NCBI GenBank assembly: GCA_028554755.1 | Contig: JAPTOF010000009.1 | Location: 15,539,501-15,603,500, forward strand | From: Cordia subcordata | Taxonomy: Eukaryota; Streptophyta; Magnoliopsida; Boraginales; Cordiaceae | Direction: 5' to 3' | DNA length: 64,000 nucleotides | Part shown: one piece after another, positions 21,991 to 35,330 of the stretch | Layout: each line of letters opens with the position of its first letter | How positions within the stretch are numbered: position 1 is the first letter of the stretch | Position numbers and translations under genes: made by a program | Notes under the pieces: model-generated | What the model was told of the DNA's origin: nothing | Seen by the model: the letters and a program-made list of their open reading frames with translations, nothing else | Database searches by the model: none

Positions 21991-23640
21991 ACTCTGGTGT
22001 TAGGACTCATGAGTGTCATGCGATAGGGTAAGAATTCGTGCGTCAGGAAGTGACAAAGCAAATACTTTTGTCTAGTTATTTCTATATCTTCATGCTGAAA
22101 AATTCCAAGCCTAAAGGCCATTGCAGAAGGAACCTAGAAACTAATATGTGCTAAAAACCGAATCAATCTCTTTCTCAACCAAACAACATAAATATAAATC
22201 ACTGACAATCGCTATAAAGAAACATTTACAAGTGGTGTAAACATGAAAGCTTGTCAACATAATTAATAGCGTCGTAAGATTTTTATAACCTACCCTATCT
22301 AAGGATATATAAATTTAATTTCATGTAACACTCAGACTTGCAAACAAAAATGGATATTACCAATAATCTTTTTCAATGTACAACAGACATTGTGTTGGTC
22401 TTTATCTATTTTCTACTCTTGTCATCTAACTTATACACGTGACAATCAATTAGAATGGATGTCGTTTTAAATTTTTTTTTCTTGACCTTGAATCTGGTTG
22501 CAAGCATGATTTTCTGAATATTTATGGGTCCTGCATTTCGTTATTTATTTATTTGGTCAAAATGGATCCAGTATTTCACAATAAGATTTTTGGGTGCTTA
22601 TAATTTCTTATAGATAATGCTCTAACAATTTCCCAACTTATCTATCATTTCCTACAATGACTCTGCAATGACACACCACCACCACCACGAATGACACACG
22701 CCGACTAGCGCTGTCACGCCCCCGAGTCAAATTCCTTTGCTCCAAACAAAATTAGTGTTGTAGGTATAACTAATAATTACTTTAGTTTATTTAGACTCTC
22801 AAATCAACTAACTTAAAATAATCAATCTAAATTATTAATTATACTCACACTACCCACATATAAATAAGTCACAAATCACCTTACAATCTAATATATGATA
22901 TTACAAATACTCCACTAGAAATATCACAAAATGACTTGTTAAAGAGAGCTAACTCAATGTTATGAACGAAGACTTAATAATTATAGACTATCTTCATTTT
23001 ATTATAATTGTATTGTCCTTTTATTTATCTCATTTCCAGACAAAAGAAAGAAAATCTCTATCTCATTTGAATAGAATGGGATAGAATTGTCCCGTTGAGA
23101 AAATGATGGCAGGCACCCACCATGCATGGAAGGATACAATGATACCTAACCCCCCACAAATGACTCTTAAGATCTTTTCATTCCCTTGACCCTTTTACCA
23201 GAAAAAATAATAATAATAAAAAAATAAAATAAACATATAAAAAAAGAAGAAAAGAAAAATTAGCCAAAAGGAAAAAGAAAAGAAAATTACAAGTGGTTGA
23301 GATCATTGTCACCAAAACACATACTCATCATTGGCCAAAGAAGAAAAAACTCATATTCATCAACAGCTTAAAACTATCTAGTATCTAGAATCTAATCCAT
23401 CTTTCTTCTTTCTTTCTACACAGATCCTGAAGAGAGTTGACCAAAATCAGTTGCTAACAACACAAAATCTTTGTTTGATGGGACTTAATTCAAGAAACTT
23501 AAGCTTTTCATCAATCCATGGCCAACTCTTGCATTCACTCTCACTTGAACCCTTTTGTTATTAGTTTCAATCTTGTTAAATTACCAATCACCCCTTTCCA
23601 CCTTCTTCTCATCCTTCTTCACTCCCTCTTATAGCTCCTT
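21991..23640. other. Intergenic spacer between FHY1-like and CBSX6-like genes
   Basis: No gene is seen. It contains AT-rich sequence, an A-rich block at about 23200-23290 and pyrimidine-rich sequence that probably belongs to the promoter of the downstream gene. Confidence 0.5.
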
Positions 23641-23854
23641 GCCCCACTACTAGTTTTCCCATTTTTCCTCTGCTCTCAGTCGGTCAATTGAAGCAATTGA
23701 AGAGCCTTGCAGCATTTGGTGGCTTAAAAGTTGCAAAATTTTGTGTAGGATTTTGAAACGCCAAGTTGGATTTTGAAGACTGAGCTTATCCAAAATTCAA
23801 AGTGTGTCTAGCTTAAAACAATATTTGAGCTTAAAATACTGCAAAGGTTTTCTA

Positions 23855-24100
23855 GATTTTGAAGAAAAAAGTGGGAAATTTGTGAAAAGATTGAAGCTTT
23901 CTGCAGTCTGTTATTTGTAGCTTTCGAAGCAAAGATTGGAAATTTTCACAAGAAAAAGCTGGGATTTTGCACCCTGTGCTGTATAGTTGTTGAAGGAAAT
24001 ATTGGGAAATTTGTCAGAAGGCTGAAGATTTGTGTAGCTTTTTGAAGGAAAGATTTGGAGATTGGCGAAAAGGCTGAAGATTTTTGCAGTCTGTTTGAGA
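23855..24100 (+). repeat. Four imperfect repeats in the CBSX6-like 5' leader
   Basis: Units of about 52-66 bp start near 23859, 23924, 23990 and 24042. Each begins TTGAAG(G/A)AAA or TCGAAGCAAA, then 'tgggaaattt', then 'aaggctgaagatt', then 'gcagtctgt' or a variant. They lie directly upstream of the start codon at 24131 and contain no ATG, so initiation at 24131 is not disturbed. Confidence 0.65.
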
Positions 24101-24130
24101 TCATAAAGAGCTTTTTGGTGTTGGAAAAGA

Positions 24131-27100
24131 ATGGCATCAGTGTTTGTGTACCATGTGGTGGGGGATCTAACAGTGGGGAAGCCAGAGCTGGTGGAGTTTT
24201 TGGAGACAGAGACGGTCGGAGCCGCGATTCGGGCGATAGGAGAGACAACAGAAGGGGGAATCCCCGTATGGAGGAAGAGATCAATGAAGAGTGTGATTGA
24301 GAATGCAGAAATGAGGCAGCAGAGGTTTGTGGGAATTCTCAATTCCCTTGACATTGTGGCATTCTTGGCTATACAAGAGTGTTTGGCTGATCAGGAGAAG
24401 GCTATGAAAACACCGGTGTCCGAGGTGGTTGTTCCTGATAATTCCTTGCTTAAGGAGGTTGATCCTGCTACAAGGTTTGTTGCTTTCTCATTATGATTCA
24501 TTTACAGTGACAAATATTGTTTCTTGCCAAGTTTCAATACACGAGATAGGAATTTGGAATGCTTAATGCGCGATGATATTTTGATTGAAAAGGAATATCC
24601 TGTTATAGTGAGCTTTCGGTCAATTGTCTTTAAAATGGTACTCTTAATTGTTTGATATCTCAGAATCTCTGGTGTTGATCTCTGTATCAATTGTTATGGT
24701 CTACTTCAATGGGGTTACTCTCGTCGCAAAATTTCCATATAGATGTGGTTTTGCAAATTGTATCACTTAATCTCTGCGACTGGCCAGCTAATGAATATTT
24801 TATGGTGTGAGTATTTCGCAGCGTGAAAGCCATTCCTTATGAGAATATGCAAGGTGATCACCATAATTTATGAGCATCTTAAGATAATTGTCTCTTTTAC
24901 TAAAAGAGTGGAGCTAAACGTCTATAATTACATTGGAAATCATCCTCTCCCTATCAGATTTTGCATAATAAAACTCACTCGTGCCTGAAACAAGGTGGTC
25001 CATCCTCAGAGTTTAAAAAAAAAAAAAGAAAAAAAAACTGAGTGTATATTTGGAGGCTTTTGGTACTTTGTGGCTTGTTACTGTCTGCATCTCTGGAGTA
25101 AATTCTATTCACTCCTTAAGCAAATTAGGATTTAAAATCTGACAGCTAAGCTCAACTTTGTTTCTGACTAAATGGAACTTAACCTAAGTTATGATCTTCG
25201 ATTGACTATATTATTCTCAGTCAGAGGATCTATCAGAAAGAATAATAACATTATTCTTGATGCCAGAACTTCTTGCATCATTTTTGAAAGAAAATCTGCT
25301 TCATAACAGAAAGGAGATTCCTGAACCATTAAGGACTACATATGTGGTCATGCATAATTATTTCTCTTGGAAGTTGGTTTTCATATTGATCACAATCACA
25401 TTTTACTGCAAGGATATTCTTTCTAGAATCAATATCTGTGCAGATTTTGAGTTTTATACTTGTCTTTCATTTTTTGTGCATCAGAAAATTTTATGGTTGA
25501 GTTAAGATAATTAATTGCACATCAATTGATAGTTTAGGGGGAATGTGTTATATCATAAGGGGTGAGATTGTCCTGTATTTAATGGTTGCTACTACCTGGT
25601 TTTATGGGTGAAACGGTGTATGCATGCCAGTATAAGGGTGAACAGTGCTAAGGTTTAAAGCATATATTCAAAAGTCTGCATTAGTCTCTTAAAGTAGAAT
25701 ATTCTCTTGTTGGCTTTTGACCATATTGGGCAGATAATCATAATGATTAATGGAATTGTTTGTTCTATTCTTTATTACCTTTCATTTATATGTAGGAACT
25801 TGTTTTAGAAAAGAAGGTGGTGAATATGATAGTCTTCTTTGGTATAAAATGCATTGTGTCCCTGCCTGCAAGCACAGCATTGGGTAAGGATGGGGGGGGG
25901 GGGGGTTGGGGTAAGAAGCAAGAGTCCGATTGACATGAGACTTGATGTTCACATCATGGTTCTTTTCCTTCTCCTATGTAAAGAATTAGGTTCTGGTTTT
26001 TGTCTAACTAAATACTGTTGAGCAACTTTCCAAGATAAAAGGAAATTTTGTTTGAATTGATCCAACTTTCTTGATCCAAAGTTTATACATCACGTGAAAT
26101 TAAATCTATAGGATTCTTCGTGAGAAAGAGGATTACTTTAGTTTTGTCGTGAAGACTAACTGAGAAATGATACAATTGTTAGAATACCTTTTTCTGATGT
26201 GAGTAGAATAGTTATTTGAAATTCTTCTAATGCTAAATTCTTCGTACCAAGAAATTTATGTAATAGAAAGTGTATGTGCCAATAGAACACTTCATTTTGA
26301 AATATTGTCTACTTGATCATCTCTTGTGTACTGATTCACTTATTATTTATTTATTTTTTCCTAAGCCTGGTACACTGTATTTGCAGAAGGTGGTTAGTCA
26401 TTTTCTCCCTTCTTCCCTAAAATGATTTTGCTGTCTTTAGTTCAAGAGCCATTTTTTGAAGTTAGGAGAAGATGATTTTCCCTGTAATTATTTTACAGAA
26501 AAGTTTTCTACAGAAAAGTGATTATATGAGCATCAGCTGTGCATGTTTGGCTACTCTTGTTGATGACATTATTATTATTTTTTTCTGGGGAAATACTCAG
26601 TTGATGAGATTTTATAAGTAAATGAAACCTTTTTCTAACAACTAGACCTTTTGGATGAGGCGGTCATTTTAATATGGTATCAAAGCCATATCTCAAAAGA
26701 GGTCCTTAGCTTGAGTCTGCCATTATGCATGTGTTGTGCTCAACAAAAAAAAGTCTGCCTACACATGAGGGAGCATGTTGAAGACTTGAATAATAAATGA
26801 TTGAAAGACATTAATTATAGGAATAAATGTGATGAGACTATAATTAAACTTTTAGATGAGATGGTCACTTGAATCAACTGCACAAGCAGAAGTAACTCTT
26901 CATTGCTACATCTGTGGTTGATTCTTTCCGTTCAACTTAACAAATAATGAGGAGTCTTTGTGTCACAAACTCATACGTACATGTGTGGTTGATTCTTTCT
27001 GTTCAAATTAACAAATAAGGAGTCTTTATGTCACAAAATCGTACATAGTTGATGGATCCTATATTGGTATTACTTTTTGCAAATATGGAACTTGAAATGC

Positions 27101-29336
27101 ATGAGCTTCTCTTAGAGATGTTTATAAGAAGCATTTCTTTGTTATCTCGATTATTCTTTGTTTCCTCTTTGTGTTAGAAAGCAAGTTTAGTCCTGGTAAT
27201 TTCAAATAACGGAAAAAGTCCATGTGATACTTGGACCTCCTTGTACATGACATGACAGTATCATATTTTCTTTAAACGTCATACATATGCCACCTTGAAG
27301 GTTTCAATCTATGGGCATATTTGACACATTAAGACAATCTAAGTCCATTTCAGTAAAGTATTGTGTCATAGGCTGTCTAGAACAAGGAGTTGTTTTCACA
27401 TTTTGCTGTCCAGTGAGAAAGGTTGTGACTGCCACCATGCAGGCAGCACGGTTCTGGATCGAATTATCCAAAAACTTTCTCAAATACCTTCTATATTCAA
27501 ATTAACGGCACCTGATCTCTAAAAATAATTCATTGCCTTCCTATTTTCTTTTTTCCCTTTTCCTCAAGTCCAAACCACCCACCCCACCACAAAACATGCA
27601 CACAGGCACAGAGGAAAGGGAGTGTTGGGGGGTGTATCATTTATCTTTCATCAGTAAACACTTATATCTCAGACATAAAAAAAATGGGAAGCTTGTGATT
27701 TTTTGAGAGAGATAGTCACTTAAAAATGCATGTACGGATAACAGAAACTGGCAGGGTTTCAACATCATTAGGATTAATTAATATTGAAAGAATAAAATAT
27801 CTACCTGCAATTATCAATTACTTTAAAAATATCAAATATTTTTACCTGCAATATGTCGTACACTTCATTTCTTTTAAATGCGTTACTAAACAATCTCATG
27901 TTTGGTTTATTTTAAATACATTATTAGACAATCTCATATTTTGGACTAAAATCTTGCGTACCTTTTGCTGTTATAAAGATCTACAGTTAATTATCTTTTA
28001 ATATGCTAACCTTCTTCTGTCTTTCCCTATTGTATGATGTTCCTTCTTTCCTCGATGTCAATAGAATATTTATCAAGGACTGAGGCTTTATCTGTTTGCA
28101 TAAAATTGGAAATAGTTCTGTTTTATCCTATGCCCCTAATATCTGAAACCTCTGCATCAACGGTAAATGTTATGGGGGAGTTGTTGATCTGTAGAAATAT
28201 TAATCCCTTGGTATTGGGTACTCAAGGGAAGAAAAAGAGAAGATGTGGGAATGTTAACTCCTCAGATGTTGCTATCCTGCCAGGATTTGTTATAAAGCTA
28301 GGAATTCTTAGCCTGAAATTGTTCATATAGAAGATTAATGAACTTGCGTGTTTTTCTCTAGATTATACTGCCATGTTTCATTTATTTCCTCCTCAATAAT
28401 TTAATCGTGACACTTGTTTCTCTTCCAAGATTGATAGATGCATTGGAGATGATGAAGCAGGGTGTGAGGCGACTTCTTGTTCCTAAAAGCACAGTTTGGA
28501 GAGGCATGAGCAAGCGATTTTCAATTCTGTACAATGGAAAGTGGCTGAAGAATGCTGATCCATCTAGTAATAGTAGTAGTTCACTTGTAACTGCCAACCG
28601 TCCATCTTCTTCCACCACCACGATTGGAAACAAATTTCATTGTCTATCAAGAGAAGACGTCATTCGTTTCCTTATTGGTTGCCTTGGCGCCTTGGCTCCT
28701 CTCCCACTCTCCTCCATCTCCTCTCTTGGCGCAATCAACCCAAACTATTCCTTTATTGAAGCAGCTTGCCCAGCTATTGATGTGACTCGGAAGATCCCCC
28801 AGGATCCCTGTGCAGTTGCAGTTGTGGAGCCAACATCAGATGGTAAATATAAGATAATCGGCGAAATCTCAGCCTGCAAACTCTGGAGATGTGATTACCT
28901 AGCTGCAGCATGGGCTCTGGCCAATCTTTCTGCAGGACAATTTGTTATGGGGGTTGAGGATAATGTGAGCCCCCGACCAGTACCTGATCTCTCAATAAGT
29001 CCTGTGGTTGGAGACACTAATTTAGCTAATGGTGGGGGCCCAATTAGGCCCAAGAAATTCAGTAGCAGGAGCATAGGGTTCTTTAGCAATCCTGCAAGTC
29101 CAAATTCTGGTGTTGGGAGGAGTGTGTATAGGGGTAGAAGTGCTCCTTTGACATGTAAGGTCACAAGTTCATTGGCAGCTGTCATGGCGCAGATGTTATC
29201 CCATCGGGCAACCCATGTATGGGTCACTGAGGCTGAAAATGAGGATAATTTAGTTGGGGTGGTGGGTTATGCTGATATTCTATTTGCTGTAACCAGACAG
29301 CCAGCTCCATTCGTGGCTGAAAATCAATCATCTTGA
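24131..29336 (+). CDS. CBSX6: CBS-domain protein, CBSX6-like
   Basis: Two exons, 24131-24474 and 28430-29336, join in frame (1,251 nt, 416 aa). The protein matches plant CBSX6, an uncharacterised member of the family with paired cystathionine-beta-synthase domains, which usually sense adenosyl ligands. Recognisable blocks are the N-terminal 'MASVFVYHVVGDLTVGKPELVEF', 'QQRFVGILNSLDIVAFLA' closing a first CBS unit, 'LIDALEMMKQGVRRLLVPK' opening the next, the long 'CLSREDVIRFLIGCLGALAPLPL' segment, and the C-terminal CBS unit 'SSLAAVMAQMLSHRATHVWVTEAE...LVGVVGYADIL'. A Ser-rich linker (about residues 145-165) and a Ser/Arg stretch (about 325-355) look disordered. The intron is 3.96 kb and holds no other gene. 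The leader carries four repeats. Confidence 0.9.
24475..28429 (+). other. 3.96-kb intron of the CBSX6-like gene
   Basis: No nested gene is supported; ORFs here lack family features. It holds a 14-G run at 25892-25905, a dispersed-repeat-like segment at about 26635-26880 ('ggatgaggcggtcat...tggtatcaaagcc'), and a 71-bp tandem duplication at 26909-27048. Confidence 0.6.
26909..27048. repeat. 71-bp tandem duplication in the CBSX6-like intron
   Basis: Two adjacent copies of 'CAT(C/G)TGTGGTTGATTCTTTC' and the following 50 bases start at 26909 and 26980. They differ at a handful of bases and a small indel. Confidence 0.75.
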
Positions 29337-29339
29337 GAG

Positions 29340-30380
29340 AGCATCTGAAAAATTCAGCTGTTTTCGTGGGGCAAGGGTCATTTGAGATCAGGAAGCCCAT
29401 ATGCTCGGGGACACTTGGTAAGAAATTGGGTATTGTGGCTATATTTATTCATGGTATGGTATTATCTCTTTTGTTAAACTGTTTGAAACCAAAAATGGAA
29501 ATTGTTTGTGAGGGTGTTGCATTGTAAACTTCTGTAAATTTGGATTTGAGGTTTTAAAAACCACGTACTGGACTCGTTTTGCAGCTTTAGTTTGAAATCA
29601 AGGCTTAAGTTGGTCTCCTCTACTTTCTTTGTTATTTTTCAGTATCTTGGATTCTTTAAAGGATGAAAGAAGGTTGTGCTCAGCTCTATAGTTAAGTAAT
29701 CACCAGTTGAATTATTTGTCTTGAATCTTAACGTTTTAGAAACTACCTTTCTGAAAATAGGGGTAAGGTTGCGTAAATGTACCTCTCATAGGCCATGCTA
29801 TTTGCTGTAGTCTTGTGTGCGTGCTTGTAATACGCCCTATCCTATTCGACCTGATTATGAGATTTTGAATTACGGTAGTTGATAACCCAAGTCATATTCC
29901 TACGATCCAGCATCCCATCCCTTCCAATTCCGTCTTGTCTTTCTATGGACAATGGACGAAAGGAAAGGAGAGGATAGAAAGAATATTGGGAAGAGGGGCT
30001 TGAAGTAATAGGGTTCGCTGGTTTAGTTTGGGAGGTCAAATCCAAGAAGCTAAATCAATAGTATTTTTTTAAATTTTGTTTTTTTTTTTCAAAGACTCTG
30101 AGTCTCAACCTAATTCCAGCCCAGTAGAGTTCAAACCTAGTTTATCTAGAAGTAGTAGTTTTAGCCATTTGAGTTATTTTTTGATCTTCAATCTTGACGT
30201 ATTTACTGACAAATCAATAGCACTTTATTGACAATTGCTTGCATGTTGTTTAATCTAGATCGTGTTCTCTCTCTTTCTTTAGCGTGCGCATGTCTAGATT
30301 TAGCCTTGCTATATATCATTTTTTCCATCTCTTCATATTTTCTTGACGCTTCTTGATATGCTAGATTTTTTCACTATATA
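29340..30380. other. 3' region and spacer after the CBSX6-like gene
   Basis: This probably holds the 3' UTR of the CBSX6-like gene. An overlapping +1-frame ORF (29333-29527) is noted under findings. A SINE-like remnant follows at about 30059-30180. Confidence 0.4.
30059..30180 (-). mobile_element. SINE-like remnant
   Basis: On the minus strand 'AACTCAAATGGCTAAAACTACT' type A-box sequence precedes a B-box-like GGTTTGAACTC, and a T-rich plus-strand run at about 30065-30090 could be the A tail. Weaker than the copy at 17928. Confidence 0.35.
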
Positions 30381-30389
30381 TTTAAAAAA

Positions 30390-32430
30390 ACTAACATTTT
30401 AATAGATTAATTTTCCAAAGAAAACTTGGGGAATTGAGAACATGAAACATGGTAGGTGACAGTACAAACAAAGTAGGTGATCTGGTGGAATTCATATCTC
30501 TTGTTTCATATTCAGATGGTTGATTCATGTCCACTAAAATTATGTTTTAAAGAGCCCACTAATTTAATGGTTTCACTTTTTAAGTAATAATGCAATGGGC
30601 CCAAGTGGACAGGTCATCAAGGGCGGAGCAACTCATCAAGTGAAGATGACCAAATGGTTAAAAGGTAAACTATTTTTACACATTAAACTACTTTTAAATT
30701 TGTCATTGAGCGGGGTGGGTTGGGATAGAGGTGGGAGTGTTGGGCATAACCGCATGGGGCCTAATACGCGTGGATCGTTCATGGTAAAACATTGAGACCC
30801 AGGACACGTGGGCCGAATTTGAAGAACAGCCCTAGTTGAAAGGAGTATTCAACGAGGGATTATCTGTGTATTTATTAGTATGTTATCTGTACAATTATAC
30901 AGGATGTGTTATATGTAAGTAAAAAGATTTAATTTTTTATTCATGTAAATATTTCAAACAAATTATATGAACTAATTTTAATATATTAAATAATAAGAAA
31001 GAATACACAATAGGTTAATAATATAACATTGTATTGGGAAAAAAAAGTAGACCTACCTAATAAAAAGATTTGTAATCATATAGTGGAAAAAGCCTATTGC
31101 TACAAATAGTTGAACAGTATTAAAACCTACTTTTCCATATGACCTATAATAACTTGTTATATTTTACCAAAGTAAATAAAAATTAATGATGTTATCATGT
31201 TTTAAATGCCATATAATGATTAGACTGTAATATATATGATAACATTTTAAGTAGTCAAGTTCATATATATTTGTCAATTAGCAGAATTACGTTTAGGGTC
31301 TAAAATTAAATTACAGATTAGAAAAAGATTTTGAAAAATCTTTCATTTTTACATATTCTTCTTAAAATGGAAGAAAGGTTTGCCTCCATTCTAAAAAGAT
31401 ATTTAATTTGTACTTCTATACTATAGTGTAAAATAGACTCCATTGAATTATAGAGAAATTGTGGTGATATAAAATGAATAAATCGAATTGCGAGTATCTA
31501 AAACAAAAAGGAAGCAAATCTGCATTACCATGCTTGAGATTGGAATGTATGAGCTGAAATATGACACTAAAATAATGATTTAACCATGATTTTAGGCTAA
31601 TGATTAAGTGTAAATAATATATGGAGAAGAAAAAGGAAAGATTTTTTAGTGTACGAAAAGGAAAGAAATTGAACTGAACAACAATTAAATGATTTAGTTG
31701 TAGGCAACAGACCTGTAATATTCATATATAGTTATGATTTTAAAAATTGAAAGAGTTAAGATTCTATAATTACGGAGGAATTAAATCAAAAAATTAAATA
31801 TAATGAAAAAGGAAAATTTTAGAAAAAGAAGGTCATCTATGGAATTTTTTTTCAAAAAAAAAGGATAGCTATGTATTTTTTTAACATTATTAAGCAGTAA
31901 ACATGTGGCAACAAAGTAGTAGCAACATGTGACAACATGGCATTTAACAGAGTTTGTTTTATACTATAGTATATAGTATAAATTTCGCATGGAAAAAAAT
32001 TTAAATTTAAAATCGTTTATACTAGACTTTGCATTTTCTCCCTAGTACTAATTTATTTTAAAATAAAACCTCATATTTCTTAACATGATGTTACATAGGG
32101 CCCTAAATATATTATATCTTGTCTATTGAACATTCATGTAAACGATTTCTCTCTTGATAACTCAACGACTCACTCCATTTACTTTAACTACATCATCAAT
32201 AGCTTTAGTTTGTCACTTTTCATTCTAATGTTTTTCACCATGACAAAATTTCCCCCCAAAGCTCATTATCTCATTCAAGGGAAGAAAGGGCTTACAAAAG
32301 AATGATCGGCCCTTTCCCTTAATTAGCCATAGTTTCATTTCTTTAAAAAGAAAAGTGAGGAAAAGAGACCAAGATACTAATATAAACAAGAACAATCGGT
32401 ATTAGTTATTTCCTAAATTAGGTGTTCCAC
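30390..32430. repeat. Locally duplicated spacer, copy 1
   Basis: Segments at 30390-30542, 30826-30875 and about 32020-32260 recur in the same order at 33243-33425, 33656-33705 and 33745-33978. The segment from about 32020 also recurs at 36790-37215. It is non-coding and AT-rich throughout. Confidence 0.6.
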
Positions 32431-33242
32431 TAGTAGAGGTAAATATGAGTTGGTCAAATCGTCAAACCTTTCCAAATTAACCGAAAATTCTAGTTGGTTT
32501 GTTTTGAAATAAGTACATGAATCGAAACAACGCAAACTGAATTATATTAACCAAACTATATTAATTAGCTAATAAGGTTCTAATATCACGTTAATAAGGT
32601 TACTTAGCGACGCACAACATGGTGAACGATGTGTTTTAACGTATATTTGAAGTTACCAAAGAGTAGACCACTTATAATGAAAAATACAAGTTTGAATTCC
32701 ACAAGTTTCTGTGTTACCCAATCAATCCATGTAATCTGTGCGAGCAAATGCACGTTATGTTCGACTCGTCAACTTGAATTTGGTTTGTGAGAATTGCTCT
32801 TTGAAGGATAGTGAATCACAAATAGGTTGGAAATAATTACATGACATGCTTACTACCTTCTAAAGTTTATTATTTGCGCCATGTTATCATGCATTTGGGT
32901 GTTCACTATGAAAATTCTAATTCCACACTCGAAATTTCTAGTATGATAAAACCATGATCGGAGAATCAGGGGAAAAAAAAAATCGAATTTGAAGAATTAT
33001 TTCAGAGGATAGATTAAGGATCGGAAAGATTTTTAAACTTCAAACTATGTATAAGAATTAATAAGTGTTATTTTATATAAAAATGAGGGTTATTAGGTAG
33101 AATTAACCCACCTCCCTTTTTTTTTTCTTTTTTTTTTAATAGAGTTGAAGAATACCGTTATCCATTTTGTGTTCTTTAAACTTCTTAGGAGTCGGTATTC
33201 CAAAGTGAACACGTATATTCAATGCTAGAATATACATTAAAA

Positions 33243-34010
33243 AGAAATTTAACATTTTAATAGCTAGATAAATTTTTCAAAGAGAAAATTTAGGGAATTG
33301 GGAACATGAAACAAGGTAACTGACGATAATAAACAAAGTAGGTGAACTAGTGGAATTCATTATATCTCGTGTTTCATATTCTTGTTTTTCATATTCATAA
33401 TATTCTTGTTTCAAGTCCACTTAAGGGTCAAATTTGGAGAATAATTTTAGGGCCTATTTGAATTGTTTTGTTTTTTTCATAGAAAAGTGTTTTTTTCTAA
33501 TAAAAAAATCATATCTTTTTCAATAAATAATTGACTTAACTTTAGAAAAAGCTAAAACTTTGAAACAGAAGCTAGAAATTTCAACTTTGTAAAAATTATT
33601 TTTTTAAAAAATTATAGGAAAAAACACTTTTAGAGAAAGTTAATCTAAATTGCCCATTAATTGAAAGGAGTATACAAAGGAAGGATTATCTATATATTCA
33701 TTCATGCACATTAAAAAAAAAAGTTATAAATTCTAAATCGATTATACAAGACTTTGGCATTTTTGTCCTAGTATCAATCAATTTTAAAATAGGACCTTAT
33801 ATTTCTTAACATGGTATCACATTGGACCCTAAATGCATTATCTTGTCTATTACACATCCATGTCACCAATTTTTCCCTTGACAACTCGCGACTCATCAAC
33901 CAATTGACTTTGACTACATCATCAATAGCTATACATTGTTTCTTTTGATTCCAATTTTTCTTTCATTATGGCAATTCTCAATTAGGATTGATTTTTTCTC
34001 CCTGACATTA
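33243..34010. repeat. Locally duplicated spacer, copy 2
   Basis: Shorter direct copy of 30390-32340. It shares 'gggaattgggaacatgaaac', 'aacaaagtaggtga' and 'tgaaaggagtat' type blocks. It lacks roughly 1 kb present in copy 1 and contains a MITE-like insert at 33451-33655. Confidence 0.6.
33451..33655. mobile_element. MITE-like element
   Basis: Imperfect inverted ends (GGCCTATTTGAATTG and, at the right, TAATCTAAATTGCCC) enclose an A/T-rich core with 'aaaagtgttttttt'. It belongs to the same type as 38671-38872, 50761-50993 and 59696-59930. Confidence 0.5.
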
Positions 34011-34254
34011 GGAAGGATTGATATATCTGATTAAGGTGTATGAGTTGTAAGCTAAATTAGGATTGATTTGCTCTCTAAGTTGTAAGCTCAATTAGAATTG
34101 ATTTATTCTCCTTAACATTAGGAAGGAATTGATATCATTCTTGTCTCTACAACACGTTTGTATTGTAATTAAAATCACAAGAACATTACACCTTTACCAA
34201 TTAGTGGACAATAATAACAGGTATGCTCTGCATCTTATTCCCTAACAAATACTG

Positions 34255-35330
34255 TGCTTCGTAGTACAGTGCTCCTTAAATCGCATGTTACACACGCTCT
34301 ATTAAAACGATATCGTTTGACGTCATTTGAAATTAAATAAAAACACGACGAAACCGTTAAAATCGTTGCTATAGTTATGCGCACAGGTTCTCTGAAGATT
34401 TATCTTCTAATATCTGAGCATTTATCTTCTAATTTGTGACTGAGATGTCTTTTGTTAGGCGATTCTAGCATTTATCTTTGTTGAACAGTTGTGTTTTGCT
34501 CTGCTATTCTTTTGCTGATAAGCTTTTGTTTTTATTTTTTTATTTTTAATTTTGATAATTACAATGGGTATTTTGCACATGTAGTGTATGAATTTTGAAC
34601 TAGTAGTTTATTCATTTTGAACTAATAATTTATTCAGTTTGAACAAATAGTTTATTCATTTTGAACTAGTAGCTTATTCAGTTTGAACCAGTAATTTATT
34701 ATTTTGAATTTTTATTTTATCAGGTAGCATGATATCAATTTTGAACCAATAGTTTATTTAGTTTGAACCAGTAGTTTAGTCATTTTGAACCAATTATCTT
34801 GAATAAGTAGTTTATTCATTTTGAACCATGATTTTTATTTTATCAGGTAGCACGATATCAATTTTAAGCTAATAGTTTATTTAATTTGAACCAATATTTT
34901 ATTTATTTTGAACCAATTATTTATTCATTTTGAACTAGTAATAGTTTATTCAGTTTGAACCAGTAATTTAGTCATTTTAAACCAACATTTTATTCATTTT
35001 GAACCATAATTTTTATTTTATTAGGTAGCATGATATCAACTTTGAACCAATAGTTTATTCAGTTTGAACTAGTAGTTTATTCATTTTAAATTGGTAGTAG
35101 TTTATTCATTTTGAACCAGTATTTTATTCATTTTGAACTACTACATTATTCATTTTGAACTAGTCTTATCATATAATGCGCGTGTCTCACGTGTGGAAAG
35201 GTGCACGATGGTTGTTAACCAGTACATTATACATTTTGAACTAGTCTTGTTATATAGCTTGTGTGTCTCACATGCGAAAAGATGCACGGTGATTGTTAGG
35301 TGCACAGTAATTAGGAAACATAGTGTAGGG
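34255..35330. repeat. 22-bp minisatellite with flanking short repeats
   Basis: From about 34590 to 35170 a 22-bp unit, TTTTGAACTAGTAGTTTATTCA, recurs with variation. At 35150-35299 an 82-bp unit is present twice, each with 'cattttgaactagtctt' and 'ggtgcacg' or 'gatgcacgg'. The left flank (34255-34290) has 'actgtgcttcgtagtacagtg'. The whole may be a non-autonomous transposon with internal repeats, but its ends were not proved. ORFs here are repeat translations. Confidence 0.6.

Noticed and set aside
24055..24300. ORF overlapping the first CBSX6-like exon in another frame
   Set aside because: It starts in the repeated leader and reads low-complexity Gly/Arg sequence; a shadow.
28034..28330. 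98-codon ORF in the CBSX6-like intron
   Set aside because: No family features, no splice consistency with the gene, and it ends in AT-rich sequence.
34590..35330. Regular short repeats, considered as a CRISPR array
   Set aside because: Units vary in sequence, there are no unique spacers of constant length, and the DNA is eukaryotic. It is a minisatellite.
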